Source: Xenoacremonium recifei (taxonomy: Eukaryota; Ascomycota; Sordariomycetes; Hypocreales; Nectriaceae). From it: a stretch of DNA of 64,000 bases. The first letter of the stretch is position 1. Each line of letters begins with the position of its first letter. The notes below the pieces were generated by a model that saw nothing but the letters and a program-made list of their open reading frames with translations, did no database searches and was not told the origin of the DNA. Made by a program: the position numbers and the translations under genes. The stretch covers positions 1,364,001 through 1,428,000 of the forward strand of contig WOFQ01000001.1 of assembly GCA_012184525.1 (NCBI GenBank). Direction: 5' to 3'. Shown piece after piece: positions 1-12,017 of this stretch.

Positions 1-1224
1 ACGGCTTGCCAGGCATTGGGAGGCTGCATGATCTGGATGTCCTTGTCAACGGCATTGCGGAGACGCTCCTTGAGATAGTTGGAGGCACCGAAGCCACCAA
101 CAAGAAGTACAGCTCGAATAGGCACATTGCTTGAGGTGATTTGGTCCTTGACCAGGCGGATCACCTCGAGGACGACAGGCTCGAAGATGGTTTGTAGATC
201 CGCTGCCTTGAGGGCGAACCGACCTCGGGTAATGCCAAGTGCCTTGTTGTTGGCGAGACCGCCGACAGGAATCGTGTAAGTCTCGTCAGGTGCGACGTTG
301 AGCGCAAATTGACGCTTGACCTTCTTCTCGAACACCTCCATAGCCTCGGCGAGCACCTCTTCGTCAAAGCCATCCTCCTTACCAAGCTTTGCCTTGAGAT
401 ACTTGGCGAAACGCATGTTGAGGAAGGTAGAGCCGCAAAGGGCACCAGAACCAGGGGCGGCCTCTGAGACCTCAAGGATAGGTCGGAGGCTGGTGATGGT
501 ATACGAAATGAGATCGACAGTACCACCACCAGCATCGACGACGACAATGGTGTCACCAATTTTCAGACCGTGAGGGTCCAGACCGTGCAAGGCGTAGATA
601 GCAGCGGCTTCGGGCTCGGAGACTAGATGGACTGGGGTCTTGGTGGCAGAGAGACCCGAGGCCTTCTGGCAGGCCTTCTTGGTCTTGTCTTTGGCGAGGT
701 CGCTCCAGATTGCAGGGACTGTGACGACAAATTCGAGGGGTGTGCTCTTGACGATGCTGTCGCCGAGCTTCTCGCGAAGCGTGTACATGAGGTGGTTGCC
801 CAGCTCTGAGATGTAGTCGGTGACAAGGGTGTCTACGCTGCGGCCTCCTCGGGAGCCCTCAGCAACTACAGATTGACCCATGCTCTGGAGCGAGGGATCT
901 AAATCACTGGAGAATGTCAGTTGGATGATTGATTGACTAGGAGTGGACGACTTACAGCTTGAACCACTCGATGACTTCATCCTGAGGAGCAGTCAGAGGG
1001 ATGGAGAAGCCCCATTCCACGCTATCGCCATTATATCGCAGCTTGGTAGGGACCTTGTCAGAAGACTCGCCCTCGCGGATGGTCTTGCTGACAGGCCAGG
1101 TAGTGATGGCGGTTCGTCGATCTGGGCGCTGCGTCTCGGCCCAGGCGACACCAGAGTAAGTGGTACCGAAATCGATACCGACAATGATCTTGCGGGCGGT
1201 GATGGAGAGCTTTTCGAAATCCAT
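1..1224 (-). CDS. Hsp70-family actin-like ATPase (HSPA12-like), C-terminus beyond window
   Basis: Two exons, 1224-956 and 906-1 (intron 907-955, GTAAGT...CAG). The reading frame stays open to base 1, so about 390 residues are visible and the C-terminus lies outside. The N-terminus carries the Hsp70 phosphate-1 loop (GIDFGTTYSGVAWA, about residues 16-29). Exon 2 carries phosphate-2 (VVVDAGGGTVDL) and the adenosine motif (VLLVGGFGASNYL). These mark the actin/Hsp70 nucleotide-binding fold. The divergent spacing and the start MDFEKLS fit the expanded fungal Hsp70-like (HSPA12-type) group better than cytosolic SSA or BiP chaperones; no signal peptide is seen. These proteins are thought to be ATP-dependent chaperone-like factors, usually of unknown client. 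The ATG at 1224 is the first in frame and precedes the conserved ATPase start. The family call is secure, the cellular role is not. Confidence 0.85.
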
Positions 1225-3465
1225 CGTCGCGATTGATCTCTGGATGATACGATGATCGAGAGGGTATGCCGGAAAGGATTGAGAGGAAGCAGTAAATAGG
1301 GATCGATCTAGACAGACCAGAATTGGGAGAGAAGGAGTTTAAAACCAGGTATCCCGTTTCAGCTGATGGGTTTCTAGCCCTTCACTGCCACAGCCACTAC
1401 AAAGATGTGGATGAAAGGTGGCTAGAAAGACGACGATTCAATCAGTATGGAGTAACAGTGTAGAAGTAGAAGGCCGATTGAAACGAGGCTCTTCGAGACG
1501 ACAGACAGCTCTAGGACAAGGCAGCCAGAGACCGGGATCACAGAGTCGGATCTGTGACGGATGAGGGGAAGAAGAGTGAATGTAAGGATGAGAGGAGGAG
1601 GAGGGCAGGCAGAAGTTGTGCAGGTGGTGGTGATTGGAGGTGGCACAGAAGTACTTGAGGTAGGTACCTTGACATTACCTTATGTAGACCCTGGCTTACA
1701 GTTTCTGGCATGAGCAAGCCAATCACTGCATGTGCTCCCCTCAGCGGCACTTGCCTCAGCATGCCTGGAACCTGACGGAGTCCTAGCCCTATCAAAATCG
1801 GACTGGATTCTGCCCAGCCCGTCCTAGGGTTTCCTCTCCCAGTCCTACGAGCATAACGGGAGCTTCGGTCTTTGCCTTCCTTAGGCGACCTTAGCGATGT
1901 ACATGTCAGGACTCATACAAGCAGGGCGCGGCGATAGGGTGGGCTCCGTGGCCCTCCTACAGGCGGAACTGGAACAAGGCAACCAGTCTAGCCATCTGCA
2001 GAGACCGCCAGGCGTCTGTGTCTGCCTTGTTCGATGATCCTTGGACGCGCCCTCCACCACCATCGACCCGCCAGGATTGCGGCTGCGGCTGAAGAATAGC
2101 GTCCACTCTTAGCGACGCACGTGTTAATGCGAGACGCGGGACTTGTTTGAGACGGAAGAGGTGGTTGCAACGCTGGGATATTCCGTCTGACGATTTGTCC
2201 TTGGAAAGAACGGGTGTATCCTCCGTATGTGGTGTTTTGATAGGATGGGCAATGCCTGTGACACTGTCCACAAAGAATCGAGAAGCACCCCATCACTTAC
2301 ACGGTTGGCGCGATTGGAGCTCCGGATAGGGCCGGACATGTCTTATCAACGCTGGATGGCCTGCTCCCACACGAAACCCCGGAGGATCGATATAACCCAA
2401 TCATGACCGACGCTATTCCCCGTATCGCTCGGGAATGCACCTCAAAGAGCTGCCGTTGTCGGCTCGTCACCAGTCGAGCGACAGTTACATATCGTGGATG
2501 GCTGTGCTCGCTGGGACTGCCCCTGAAGCTCAGCGCCCTATGCGGGGTTTACAGGGCTGTGCTCCACTGGACGAGCTTCTATCCGACTCCACCTGCAACC
2601 ACCATCTGCAGCCTCCACACGGAAAAGACCCAACGGGAGGACGGACAGGCCCCACTAGAGCTCACTCCCCGCTTCAGCCGTCGCTCGTACCACAGGCAGC
2701 GATACCCCTCAGTTCAGGTACCGGTACTTCTGCACCTTTGAGGCATTCCGCGCACGCCAAGTCGGTATCGGCCCTCACGCCCAGCATTTGAAGTGACTGG
2801 GCTTTGCGAACCATGAGCTCATATTGCGGTTGCTTTATTTCCAATACAGGGCAAGGTCGAGCAAGTTGTCGTATCGCGACGATAGGAGTTTGATAGAAAC
2901 CCCGCCCACTCTACACATCAAGCAGACGGGAAGGAAGGAAAGATGCATCCATGCCCTGGGCAGTTGCATTTCGTTCCGTCCCCTGCGGATGGAGCCACTG
3001 ACGATCGCGACTGCCCACTCTTCTTACCTGACGTCCCTAACGTGCCTTGGCGCCTCCCGCTGCAGGCTGCCTTTCATGGATCATGGCTTGGCTTAGACAA
3101 TCCGGCACAGCCCTCTCAAGGCTCTCTTCTTCACCTTACTCCATACTCTTCTTACCTGGCTTCCATGCAGCCTCCTGGAGAAAGCCATTCTCAGCCCTCT
3201 TCGCTTCCTTGATCTGACGTGGAGTTGCACATGCACACTCTACACACGACCGAGCTCCGCATACGTAGTCGTCAGCTCCTGCAACTCTGCCTTGTCCTTG
3301 GCTGCCCGGACACCTTTCCAGACAGCTCCATATAGGAACATATCCCCGGCGATTGCGTCGTTTGCAGTCTGCCGTGGCCAGTCATTGTGAGCCGCGCTTT
3401 TCGTACCCACGCCCTCATTCCTGCGGCTCGCCCAGACGTTCCGCGTTGGAGTAGAAGAGCTCTTC
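1225..3465. other. Intergenic region between divergent genes, no gene seen
   Basis: 2.2 kb between the divergent Hsp70-like gene and the coiled-coil gene. Several ORFs of 60-118 codons occur on both strands but overlap each other, resemble no family I know and lack paired splice sites. I see no clear heat-shock element array. Confidence 0.6.
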
Positions 3466-5458
3466 ATGGCGGAGCCCGTAAAGACGCAGCTGGACACACT
3501 TCCACCTCTCCCAGAGCACGAAGCTGCTTTCAAGGAATTGCACCCCAAATTTGAAGAGACGCCAGTCGAAGACAACACCGATACCAAAGTTCCCGGATCT
3601 GAAGCCGGTAAACTTGACGAAGACGAGGACGTCATCATGGCACCTCCCGAAAAGGACCCCGGCAGGATCAAATTGGAGGACATGCGCTCCAAACCGTCCT
3701 ACTCCGATGTTCTGAATAGCACAGAAAAAAGCGAGACTCCTTCAACTGCGCAGACTAAGCCAAACGATAAGGACAATGAGAAGATGGAGCTCGATCTAGA
3801 TTTCGACGCTGACGAAAGTGCCATGTTCGGCTTTTCGCCGATGGAAATGTTCACCAGCTATCCCCCCGAGCGACCACCGCCGCGCAAATCCAGCCTCCCG
3901 CCAACGGCCGAAGAAGACGAAGAAGACGAGAAGAGCGACGGCGAGCTGGCTGATGGGAAAAAGAAACAACCACGGTCGCGCTCGCAAGAAAATTACGACA
4001 AGACCAGCTTCGCGCGCCGGAAGGAAAGCGACATGGACCTGAATGAGGAGGTGGTGCGACTGCGGCGCCACGTACAGAGCCTCTATAATAAGATGAGCAC
4101 ACTACATGCTGAGCGCCAGGGCGAGGTCAATAAATTGACCACGGCCAAGGAGATTGCTGAAGAGAAGGCCGAACGTGCTGCTGAGCGGATTGCTGAGATG
4201 AAGCATCACCTCAACTCCGACATGAGCGAGATCGAGATCAACACCGAGGCGCTGGCTAACGAGCGCGATCGTCTCAAGGACGAGAACCGCGCGCTACGGG
4301 AGCAACTCAACGACGCACAGTCACACATTTTCAGTCTTCAACCGTATCGCAAGGACCTGACTCCAGAGGAGGTTGGACGGGTGAGTGTCGCCCGCTACAG
4401 TCCCCAGGATGCAAACTGACTTTGACAGGAATACGATAACCTTGTCGAATCTGTACAAGACTGGGTACAGAAGTTCATGGATCCGTGGCTCGAAGATCAC
4501 GATGCCGGCATAGAGAGTGTGATGGCCATTGCTAAGAAACGACCGAGCGACGCCAACAAGTTCAAGCGCACACTACACTCATACCCGGACCTGGTGCATG
4601 GCTCTATGTTTCCCGAGACAGACGAGGATATTGTCGTAGCCATCATCATGCGATATCTGCATGACAATATCTTCCAGTCGATTCTGTACGGATCGATACA
4701 CCAGTATGTCGAGGTGGTGAGCTTCATTGAGAACCAGATGCAGATGTCTGTTGAACCCAAGAGAGGTAAGCAAATTGTGCTCGTGTAATATAATGATCTC
4801 AAGCTGACATATTTCAGACCTCTTCTCTGTCAGGACATGGACGGCGGAAGCCTACAATGCCCTCCTCAGCTCGTCCCCTTTCAAGTCGGTCCGTCAGCGC
4901 AAACGAAAGGAGATGACGGTTGAGTTGGCTACGCTGCTCCGGGTCTTTTGCAAGAAGGAGAAGTTCCAGTGGTTCTGGGAGAACCTTGACGACCAGTGCG
5001 TCTTCCCGGCGATGAAGCTGTATGAAAAGCTGCAAGTATCGACGCACCACTTCTATCTCGACATAAACCCTTTCATCGCCTGGGGTCCTGGTGGCGATCT
5101 CATCACGTCGCCTGAGTTCATGGACGCTCTTCCCAACCTTGACTGTCGCAACATACTGCAGAACCGCAAGGCCTTCAACCTGGCTAAGCTGGACCCAACG
5201 CCGTCTAAGAAGGAGCTATATCACCACCTACTGAATGTCTGTACCGTCGTGCCCGCTCTGTACATGCGTCAGATTGGCCAGAAGGACTCGATCAAAGAGC
5301 CTACGATTGTACGGCGCCAGCAGATGCTGGTGGCTTGGGGCGCCGAGGAGAAGCGACGCAAGTTCGTCGAGAAGGGTGACAGGCCCATTAGCTCGCACTT
5401 GTACCATGCCAAGAGTGACAAGTCAGACGGCTGGCCCTCGTTCAAATGGGTAACGTAG
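3466..5458 (+). CDS. Conserved-looking coiled-coil protein of unknown function
   Basis: Three exons, 3466-4380, 4429-4765 and 4818-5458, give 630 residues; both introns are short (48 and 52 nt) with GTGAGT/GTAAGC donors and CAG acceptors. Residues about 1-190 are acidic, low-complexity and Pro/Ser/Glu rich. About 195-300 is a strongly charged coiled coil (many E-K-R heptads) that likely mediates oligomerisation. The C-terminal 320 residues are ordered-looking, rich in aromatic and hydrophobic residues (for example WFWENLDDQCVFPAMKLYEK), and are the part most likely to be conserved. No signal peptide or membrane segment is seen. I do not recognise the family. The exon-2 and exon-3 junctions preserve frame and the codon use resembles the neighbours, which supports a real gene. 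Confidence 0.8.
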
Positions 5459-6630
5459 TCTAGTTACGTTTCCTTGCACCTGAAGATTCAGCGATTCGGG
5501 ATGGCGAGGATGTTTAGGGATAGACTAATGATTTGGGTTTATGGGGTTTCGAAGGCCTGTGTTTTCTACGGATACCATGAATTTGTACTATTGAGGTTAG
5601 AAATAAGACTTCTCTACCTTACCTATCTTACAGTCTAAACTTTCTTGTGATATGGTTTCTTGTGCATACTTGACCGAGCTTCTCATGGAGGCTTATGTAC
5701 GTCATTGAAGTCGTGAGAAAAGCACACTTGTCAAGTTACTCTTACGGCTCTGCCAACAACCAACTCTCGGCTAGGGAGTATCCGAGAGATCGCTTGGCAT
5801 CACCGACGAGGCATTTCGGCAGATAGTAGACTGCCAGAACAACCAGTAGTTGTCGAGTCAGCCTTCATGGTCAGAACCTAAGGTCCATTCCAGCTTACAC
5901 CCAAGACAGGTCCTCAAAGTACCGGTACAAAAGAGACCTGAGGCCCCCCGCCCTCCAGGCTGTCTTAGCGGGGTTTCGAAGGGCGTTCTAGTGGCCTTCG
6001 GATCCCTGCGAGGACACCATTACAGGGGGCGCAGCGCTTGCGGGCGGACCACAGGGAGTGGTTCGCATTGCATAAACTGCCTTACAAGATACCGACGACT
6101 TCTAGGCATGGAGACCTCCTCGCGAATCAGCCTGGAGCTAGGCCCGGGCACAAAAGCCGCCGCTGGACGAAGTCGGCCTGTGACTGGATCCAGCATGCCA
6201 TCTCGGTCCAGTTACCTCGTGAGGTGTCATACGCTGAATATCCAGAGCTCAAGAGCACTCCATCGGGGGGCTCCGTGGCAGGGCTCACTGTCTTCCATTC
6301 CACTACACTGGAGCTACCCGTCCGCCTGAATCAGAAGGCAGGACCCGTTGCCGCACCCCTTCCTGATCGGGAAAACAGCTGAATGCCTGGCCTCCACTGG
6401 CAGGGCAGCAAGCAAGGAAGGAAGGACTCGGGAACCAGCAGCTGTATCGGCTTCCAGCATCCTCATCACTGCTGTCTTCTCTTCTTGCATCGCAACACTG
6501 TCACCCTTTCCCCCCGTGTTTGAGCCTCTTTGATCTCTTGTTCTTTGTACCGTTTGGCGCTTCGCTGTCACCGCTACGGCTGTGCAGTGCAGTTCAGCCT
6601 CTCTGTACTTCTACCTATGACGGGAGAGAC
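5459..6630. other. Intergenic region, RBR ligase promoter side
   Basis: 1.17 kb between two + strand genes. A 159-codon ORF at 5850-6329 has no recognisable composition or partner exons and is judged noise. The last 150 bases probably hold the 5' leader of the ligase gene. Confidence 0.5.
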
Positions 6631-9400
6631 ATGTTGCGCTCGCTGAAGAAGAGAGCAACCACTGCATTCCGCAAGAAGAAAGACTCAACTTCCGACCTAG
6701 ACACACAACGCGGCGTCGACGATCAATCAACGCCCTCGCTGTCCCCGCAGCATACTCAGAGCTCTCGGGAGACGACAGGACACACCACAACACAACTAAA
6801 CCCAATCACCAACGACGTGCCTGTGCCCGTACCCGTTCTCTCTACCCGTCTCTCCTCAACCACGACCAGCTCTCCAACGAGTCACCAACCTGGAGTTGTC
6901 CCCCCAAGATCTTTGACCACTGCCGCAAACACTGAAAACACCCCCGTACCCGATCTCGAGCCTCAACCGACTGAAGACGAGGCCCCTCCAGATCCGGAGC
7001 CGGATCCCTTCGCGCCCAAGTACGTCCCTTTCATCGAGGCCTCGCCGCTCAAGAACAACATGTTTGCCGCTCAGACAAGCGTCTATGGACGCATCAACCC
7101 AGATATTATGGGTGGCTTTGGCGGCGATGACGAGTCGATCTGGCTAGTCGACGATGAGGAGACGGATGAAGAGCAACAAACGCAAGAGGATCAGGAAATG
7201 CGGGAGCACCACGAAGAGCAGCATAATGACGAAGAAGATGAAGCTGCTCAATTGGATGCCGAGATGGAAGAGAAGCTCGGCCAAGATGTTCCCCAAACAT
7301 CAGAGACGACAGCCCCGGTCGGGTCGCAATCTACCGGCACCACGTCTGGCGATGCCGCACGACCAGCCTTTGCGTACCGGGCACCAGTCCTTCTCGACGA
7401 CTCTGAGTGGCTTTCAAACACTCCCTCGTCGCCCGAGCAGACCGAAACAACTGAGACCACCGATACCATGGACACTACAGAAACCACGCCTCCAAAGACA
7501 TCGTTAGATCCACGCCGGGGTTACGCCCCTCTATCGACCGCCATTCTCGACGTCTCGGATTTCGACTTCGCCGAGAACGCGCCTGAACAGAGCGAGGAGC
7601 CGCTTCCACCTCCTGCTCCCGTTCGCACTCCTGCGGCTACCTCCGCCGTCCAGAATCCGTACGTTGCCCTCTTTGAGCAGCAGGATATGGCCATGACAGT
7701 GGCATATCTCCGTCAGCTAGACCAGTCTGCGGATGTAATGGCTGATGATTTCAGGTAGGCCCCCGCCAGATTCTTCCCCAGCATCGACAATGCCTGGTGC
7801 CTTCGACTGAGCAGTTTGCTTTTGCAAATACGCTCGCGAAGACGACTGGTTCCTTCTATCACTGTCACCACTTTGCTTCCATGTCTTTCAAAGCGTTGTT
7901 ATCAAAATTAGACACGTCTTCATGTCCTTTCTTTCTTTAAATTTCTCGACTTCTCACTAGCTCTTACTGAAATTGGTTATTTCATAGCTTCGGTCTGCGA
8001 TACCAACAAATGCCAGAAACATCTGATGTAGTTGTCACACATCAAAGAACTCCCAGAGAGACTTTCGCTGCTGAAATGGAGTGCATTGTATGTACCGACA
8101 CCAAGCCTGTCGCCGACTTCCCTCGTTTCTCTATCACTGCCATGTGCACCCATAAACCCACGACTTGCCTTGAGTGCGTACAGATGTCTATTGAGTCAGA
8201 TTTGAACAACAAGCTCTGGACAGACATCAGGTGTCCCGAGTGTCGTGAGATGCTGGAGTATGCTGACATTCAGCGATATGCCAACGAGCACACATTTATG
8301 AGGTAAGAATGAAGATGCCCTAGGTAGTTAGAACGATCTAACTCGCCACCAGATACGAGACGCTGGCAATCAGAGCTGCCATGTCTGAGGCTGAGAACTT
8401 CTTTTGGTGTACCTCTGGCTGTGGTTCTGGCCAGATTCATGAGTCAGGAACTGAGCAGCCCATTGTGACATGCTTACACTGCCATCACCGATCATGTTTC
8501 CAGCACAACGTGGCTTGGCATGAAACCCTTACGTGCGAGGAGTACGATCAACTCCTTGCAGACCCCGAAAACTTTCGCTCTCAGGTTGAACGAGATAACG
8601 AAGAATGGACTGAGGCACAGCGCGCCCAGCTAGAGGCCGACCGGAACCTGGCCCAGGGGCTTCTGGCCGAGGAGCAGGCCGAGTTGAAGCGGCGTGAGGA
8701 GCGAGCACGTCAGGAGCGTGAACAAGCCCGCAAAGCTGCAGAGCTGGTTCGCAAGATCGCCACTCGGCGGAAGCGAGAGGAGCAGCAGAGCCAGGCTACG
8801 GTTAATCGGACGACGAAGCCATGCCCGGGATGCGGTTGGGCAATCGAGAAGAACGACGGCTGGTAAGTGACGCAGCCCCTATTATTCTTCACCATGACAT
8901 ACATTGATGATACTGACACCTTCTAGCTCTCATATGACCTGTAAGTCAAACTCCAACCCTCTACATTCCCACTCCGTACCCCCTTCCCGTGTCGTATCGA
9001 TTTCCTAGCTATCTGATCCTAGTGCGTTGGGCGCTGTCAACTCCCTCCCTCCCTCCCTCCCCCCACAAAACGAAGACGTTAACCCAACATCTCCTCAAGG
9101 CATCAAGTGCAGCTACGAGTTCTGCTGGGGCTGTTACAAGACCTGGACGCGCCGCCACAGCATCAACTGCCGCGGTTAATCGCATAGAGTTCCTTTGTTC
9201 TTGACTGACTCTGTTCCCTCCCAACAGGCGCCAAGTGCAGATTCCAGTTCTGCTACGAGTGCGGCGCGGATCACAGAAAGATCTTGAGGCGTGGCAACAC
9301 CGTGCACGACGTCGATTGCAAGTTTCATCCGAGGAATTTGCCGGATTTGGACGAGGGTCAGGTGCCCGTCGACGAGGATAGTGCGCCTGATTCGGAGTGA
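6631..9400 (+). CDS. RBR-type (RING1-IBR-RING2) E3 ubiquitin ligase
   Basis: Main model: exons 6631-7754, 7988-8302, 8353-8862, 8927-8940 and 9228-9400, 711 residues. RBR ligases take ubiquitin from an E2 onto a RING2 cysteine before transferring it to substrate. Residues 1-380 are disordered and acidic. RING1 begins near residue 407 (ECIVC...CTHKPTTCLEC...CPEC). The IBR follows (WCTSGCGSGQ...CLHCHHRSCFQH), then a charged helix of about 80 residues. RING2 starts PCPGCGWAIEKNDGC-SHMTC and ends KCRFQFCYEC...HDVDCKFH. The catalytic Cys codon is split by the third intron (TG|C), and exon 4 is only 14 nt. I start at 6631 (MLRSLKKR) because the in-frame ATG at 6520 would add a hydrophobic, unlikely N-terminus. 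An alternative exon at 9100-9179 can replace or precede the last exon; it is listed separately. Confidence 0.85.
9041..9064 (+). repeat. CTCC tetranucleotide repeat inside the RBR ligase intron
   Basis: Four to five tandem CTCC units followed by C-rich sequence, directly upstream of the alternative exon. It forms a pyrimidine-rich tract before the AAG acceptor at 9099. Confidence 0.8.
9100..9179 (+). CDS. Alternative or duplicated RING2-terminal exon of the RBR ligase
   Basis: This segment lies inside the 287-nt intron between exon 4 (ends 8940) and the last exon (9228). Joined to exon 4 through an AAG acceptor (9097-9099) it reads C-IKCSYEFCWGCYKTW-TRRHSINCRG-stop (TAA 9177-9179), a complete alternative RING2 end giving a 680-residue isoform. 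If a GT donor at 9175 is used instead, the exon is 75 nt, a multiple of three, and joins in frame to 9228 across a 53-nt intron containing a CTGAC branch-like motif; that gives 736 residues with a doubled zinc-ligand segment. The first 27 bases match the start of the 9228 exon at 22 positions. It may be a functional cassette exon or a decaying duplicate. Confidence 0.5.
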
Positions 9401-9732
9401 ATGTGGTCAGAATTATGACGAACTTGCATGAAAAAATTGATATTCTGGATATTCCCCTTTTGTATTTACTGATAGCTTGGTGTTGGGTATGGACTGAATG
9501 CTTGGAGTAAATAATGATATCTTGTGATTTGCATCCCCAACGTGCAGTTGCATAGGTTGTCGTACACATAACCGTTTATTGTAGATTGCCTTGACAAACC
9601 CCCAAATCTTCTAGTATACATGCACTCCATAAATAAGACGTATGCCGCGTTTCAACACTCTTCTCTATACCACCAAACCAGACAGAAAGACCCAGAACAC
9701 CGCATATGAGCATTAACCGATCATCAACAAAC
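9401..9732. other. Shared 3' region of convergent genes
   Basis: 332 bases between the stops of the RBR ligase (+) and the ABC transporter (-). It is AT-richer than the coding DNA and must hold both 3' ends. No gene was seen. Confidence 0.6.
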
Positions 9733-12017
9733 TCACGATGCCGTCAGCTCAGCAATGCGCCTCTGCAGCTCAGGAACCTGGCGCAGCTTCACCTCAAGAT
9801 CCTCCTTCTCGTCCTCCAGGCGCATCCGGCGATCAGCATCAAGCTTCGTAAAGACGTAGTTGCCCTGGCCGTCAAACTGCAGAATATGCGTGTGGTACTT
9901 CCACAGGCTGCGGCGATGGCTCACGGTCATGAGGGTGATGCCCAGGGCCTTGGCGTTGTCGTACATGACCTTCTCGGTGTCGAGGGTGACGCTGCTGGTG
10001 CACTCGTCGAGGATGGCGTAGCGTGGACGGTGGTAGAAGAGGCGAGCCATGGCGACGCGCTGCTGGAGGCCGCCGGAGAGGACGTCGCGCCACTCGGCCT
10101 CGGCGTCCCAGCCCTCGTCGTAGGTGTCGACGAGGTGCTCCAGGCCGAGGATCTTGAGGATGGCGAGGAGGTCTGCGTCGGTGACGCCCTTGGCGCGCAT
10201 TTGGCGAAGAGAGTCGGGGTAGATGATCTGTTGGCGGAGGGAGCCACGGGAAAGGTATGGTCTTTGTGGGATGTAGAAGATGGCGTGGAAAGGGGGCTTG
10301 TACACGGTGCCTCCGTATACGGGCCAGAGACCTCCAAGGATACGGAAGAGAGAAGACTTGCCGCAGCCGTTGGGACCAACGACAAGGAGATGGTCTCCAT
10401 GCTTCAACGAGAATGAAAGGGCCTTGATGAGAACATCACCATTGGGTGAGATGATGGGACTAAACATGGGGTCAGCTTCGGGCTCTGACAGGGGGGTCGG
10501 TTTCACTTACACATCGATGAAAGTAATGTCCTTGCTCTCATGGACTGTTCCGCGCCCCTTTAGGACGGCTTCGTTGTTCTCAATGCCCGAGGAGGACACG
10601 AGCTTCTTCTCAAAGTGGCCGCTTTGGATATCGTCCATGACGTCCAGGAGGCTGGCGACTCTCGACGTGTAGCCTGCCAACTCCATGATTTCTCGGTAAG
10701 AGAACATAATCCGACCGAAGGCATCCGAAGCAGAAAGGAGCATTCTCCTATTCGTCACGAAGCTTTCTGTGCGGTCGCCCATGTTCATGGCGATGTGCCC
10801 TGGCATCTTGATGAAGACAGGCACACTGCAAAGCATCAACCCGAGGGCTCCCCAGAAATACTTGATGACAAAATCCTCCATGAACCCGTGGTAGAATCTC
10901 CGTCGAAGGATGTAGTTGACGTGCTTTATGAGAGTAAAGTAACCCTTATCCAAGGTGTCCTTTTCCGCAGTGTGGCCACCGTAGAGAGCAACTTCCTCGG
11001 CGTAATCGATGAGTCGCGAATGCTGATATCGGAACTCTCCCTCTAACCGTGCTTCATCGGCGACGTACTTGCCAAAGGGCGGAGTGAGTGCGCGCATGAC
11101 ATTGGCTGAAAGTTGCACGAGCAATGACATAAATACAACGCCTTCGCCGCCAACGCTCTTAGACAAGGAATAGGTATAGATGGTCTGAGAAGCATTAGAA
11201 CAAGGCCAGGGTGTCGAGACAGCTATGGCTTACCATATCGAGCAAGGGCTTGGCAAGATTACTGTAGAGCTCTGCCAGACTATTTGAGAATTTTGACACA
11301 TCAACCGCGATAAGTTGATCCGGGTTCTTTATTCGATCATCCAGTGCCGAGATGCCATAAAAGGTGAGATTCGACAAGTACTTGTCATGTATGTACTGTG
11401 TGAGCCGTGTTCTGTACTTGAGAGAAAGTTCGGCTTGGTGATAGGAGAGCTATCGAGAAAGTCAGTCTTCGATCCTTTCATGTTTTAGTCGGCGCGCATA
11501 ATACCATGGAGTTCGTAAACGTTGCGGGCACTGCGATTAACATCCACCAAACGATTCGCTTGAGGAACTCTTTGCCATTACCCTTGACCAGAGCCTTGAC
11601 GATAGCACCGTCCATCTCAGCGACTCTCAGACTTATCAAGGTCCGGAGAACCAAGAAGAAGCTGTGGCTCATCAACAGCCTCGTCTCCTTGCTCTTCCAT
11701 CCCGGTACAACAACCTTCAACAGTCGCAACAGGGATCTGAAGAACTCGCGGTTCAACTCGACCTTCTTCTTGGGCGTCTCCTCCCCACCGGTCGAGGTAG
11801 TTCCCCGTCGGGCGGCGCGCTGGGCGGCATCTCGCGCAGATGCAGCCTTCTGTTCAGATATGGCATGACGGATGCGGTTCGCAAGGGCGAGGACGAGGGT
11901 GATCCAGACGGCGCGCGAGATGCGCGTGCGGTTGGAGACGTAGAGCCCCGTGAGGTGCGAGATGATGCCGCGGAGGGTGCGATCGGGCGGCAGCGAGAGC
12001 TTGGACTGCGATGCCAT
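9733..12017 (-). CDS. Peroxisomal ALD-family ABC half-transporter (Pxa1/Pxa2 type, ABCD)
   Basis: Four exons, 12017-11505, 11449-11234, 11184-10511 and 10459-9733, give 709 residues, close to human ABCD1-3. The family dimerises in the peroxisome membrane and imports long-chain acyl-CoA for beta-oxidation. The N-terminal half is the transmembrane domain, with the ALD-type EEA-like motif (DYAEEVALYGG) in exon 3. The nucleotide-binding domain has Walker A VGPNGCGKSS (about 496-505), ABC signature LSGGLQQRVAMARL, Walker B YAILDECTS and the switch His in TVSHRRS. A basic, Ala/Arg-rich loop (about residues 60-85) precedes the ALD-type core. All introns are 49-55 nt and frame-consistent. One half-transporter alone should need a partner, presumably encoded elsewhere. 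Assignment to Pxa1 or Pxa2 is not possible by eye, though the length favours the shorter Pxa2-like form. Confidence 0.92.

Noticed and set aside
5850..6329. 159-codon ORF between the coiled-coil gene and the RBR ligase
   Set aside because: No motif, no splice partners, amino-acid composition like random GC-rich frame.
6520..6630. Upstream in-frame ATG extension of the RBR ligase
   Set aside because: Adds a hydrophobic stretch (MSLFDLLFFVPFG) not expected of this cytosolic ligase; the ATG at 6631 begins the basic, disordered N-terminus.
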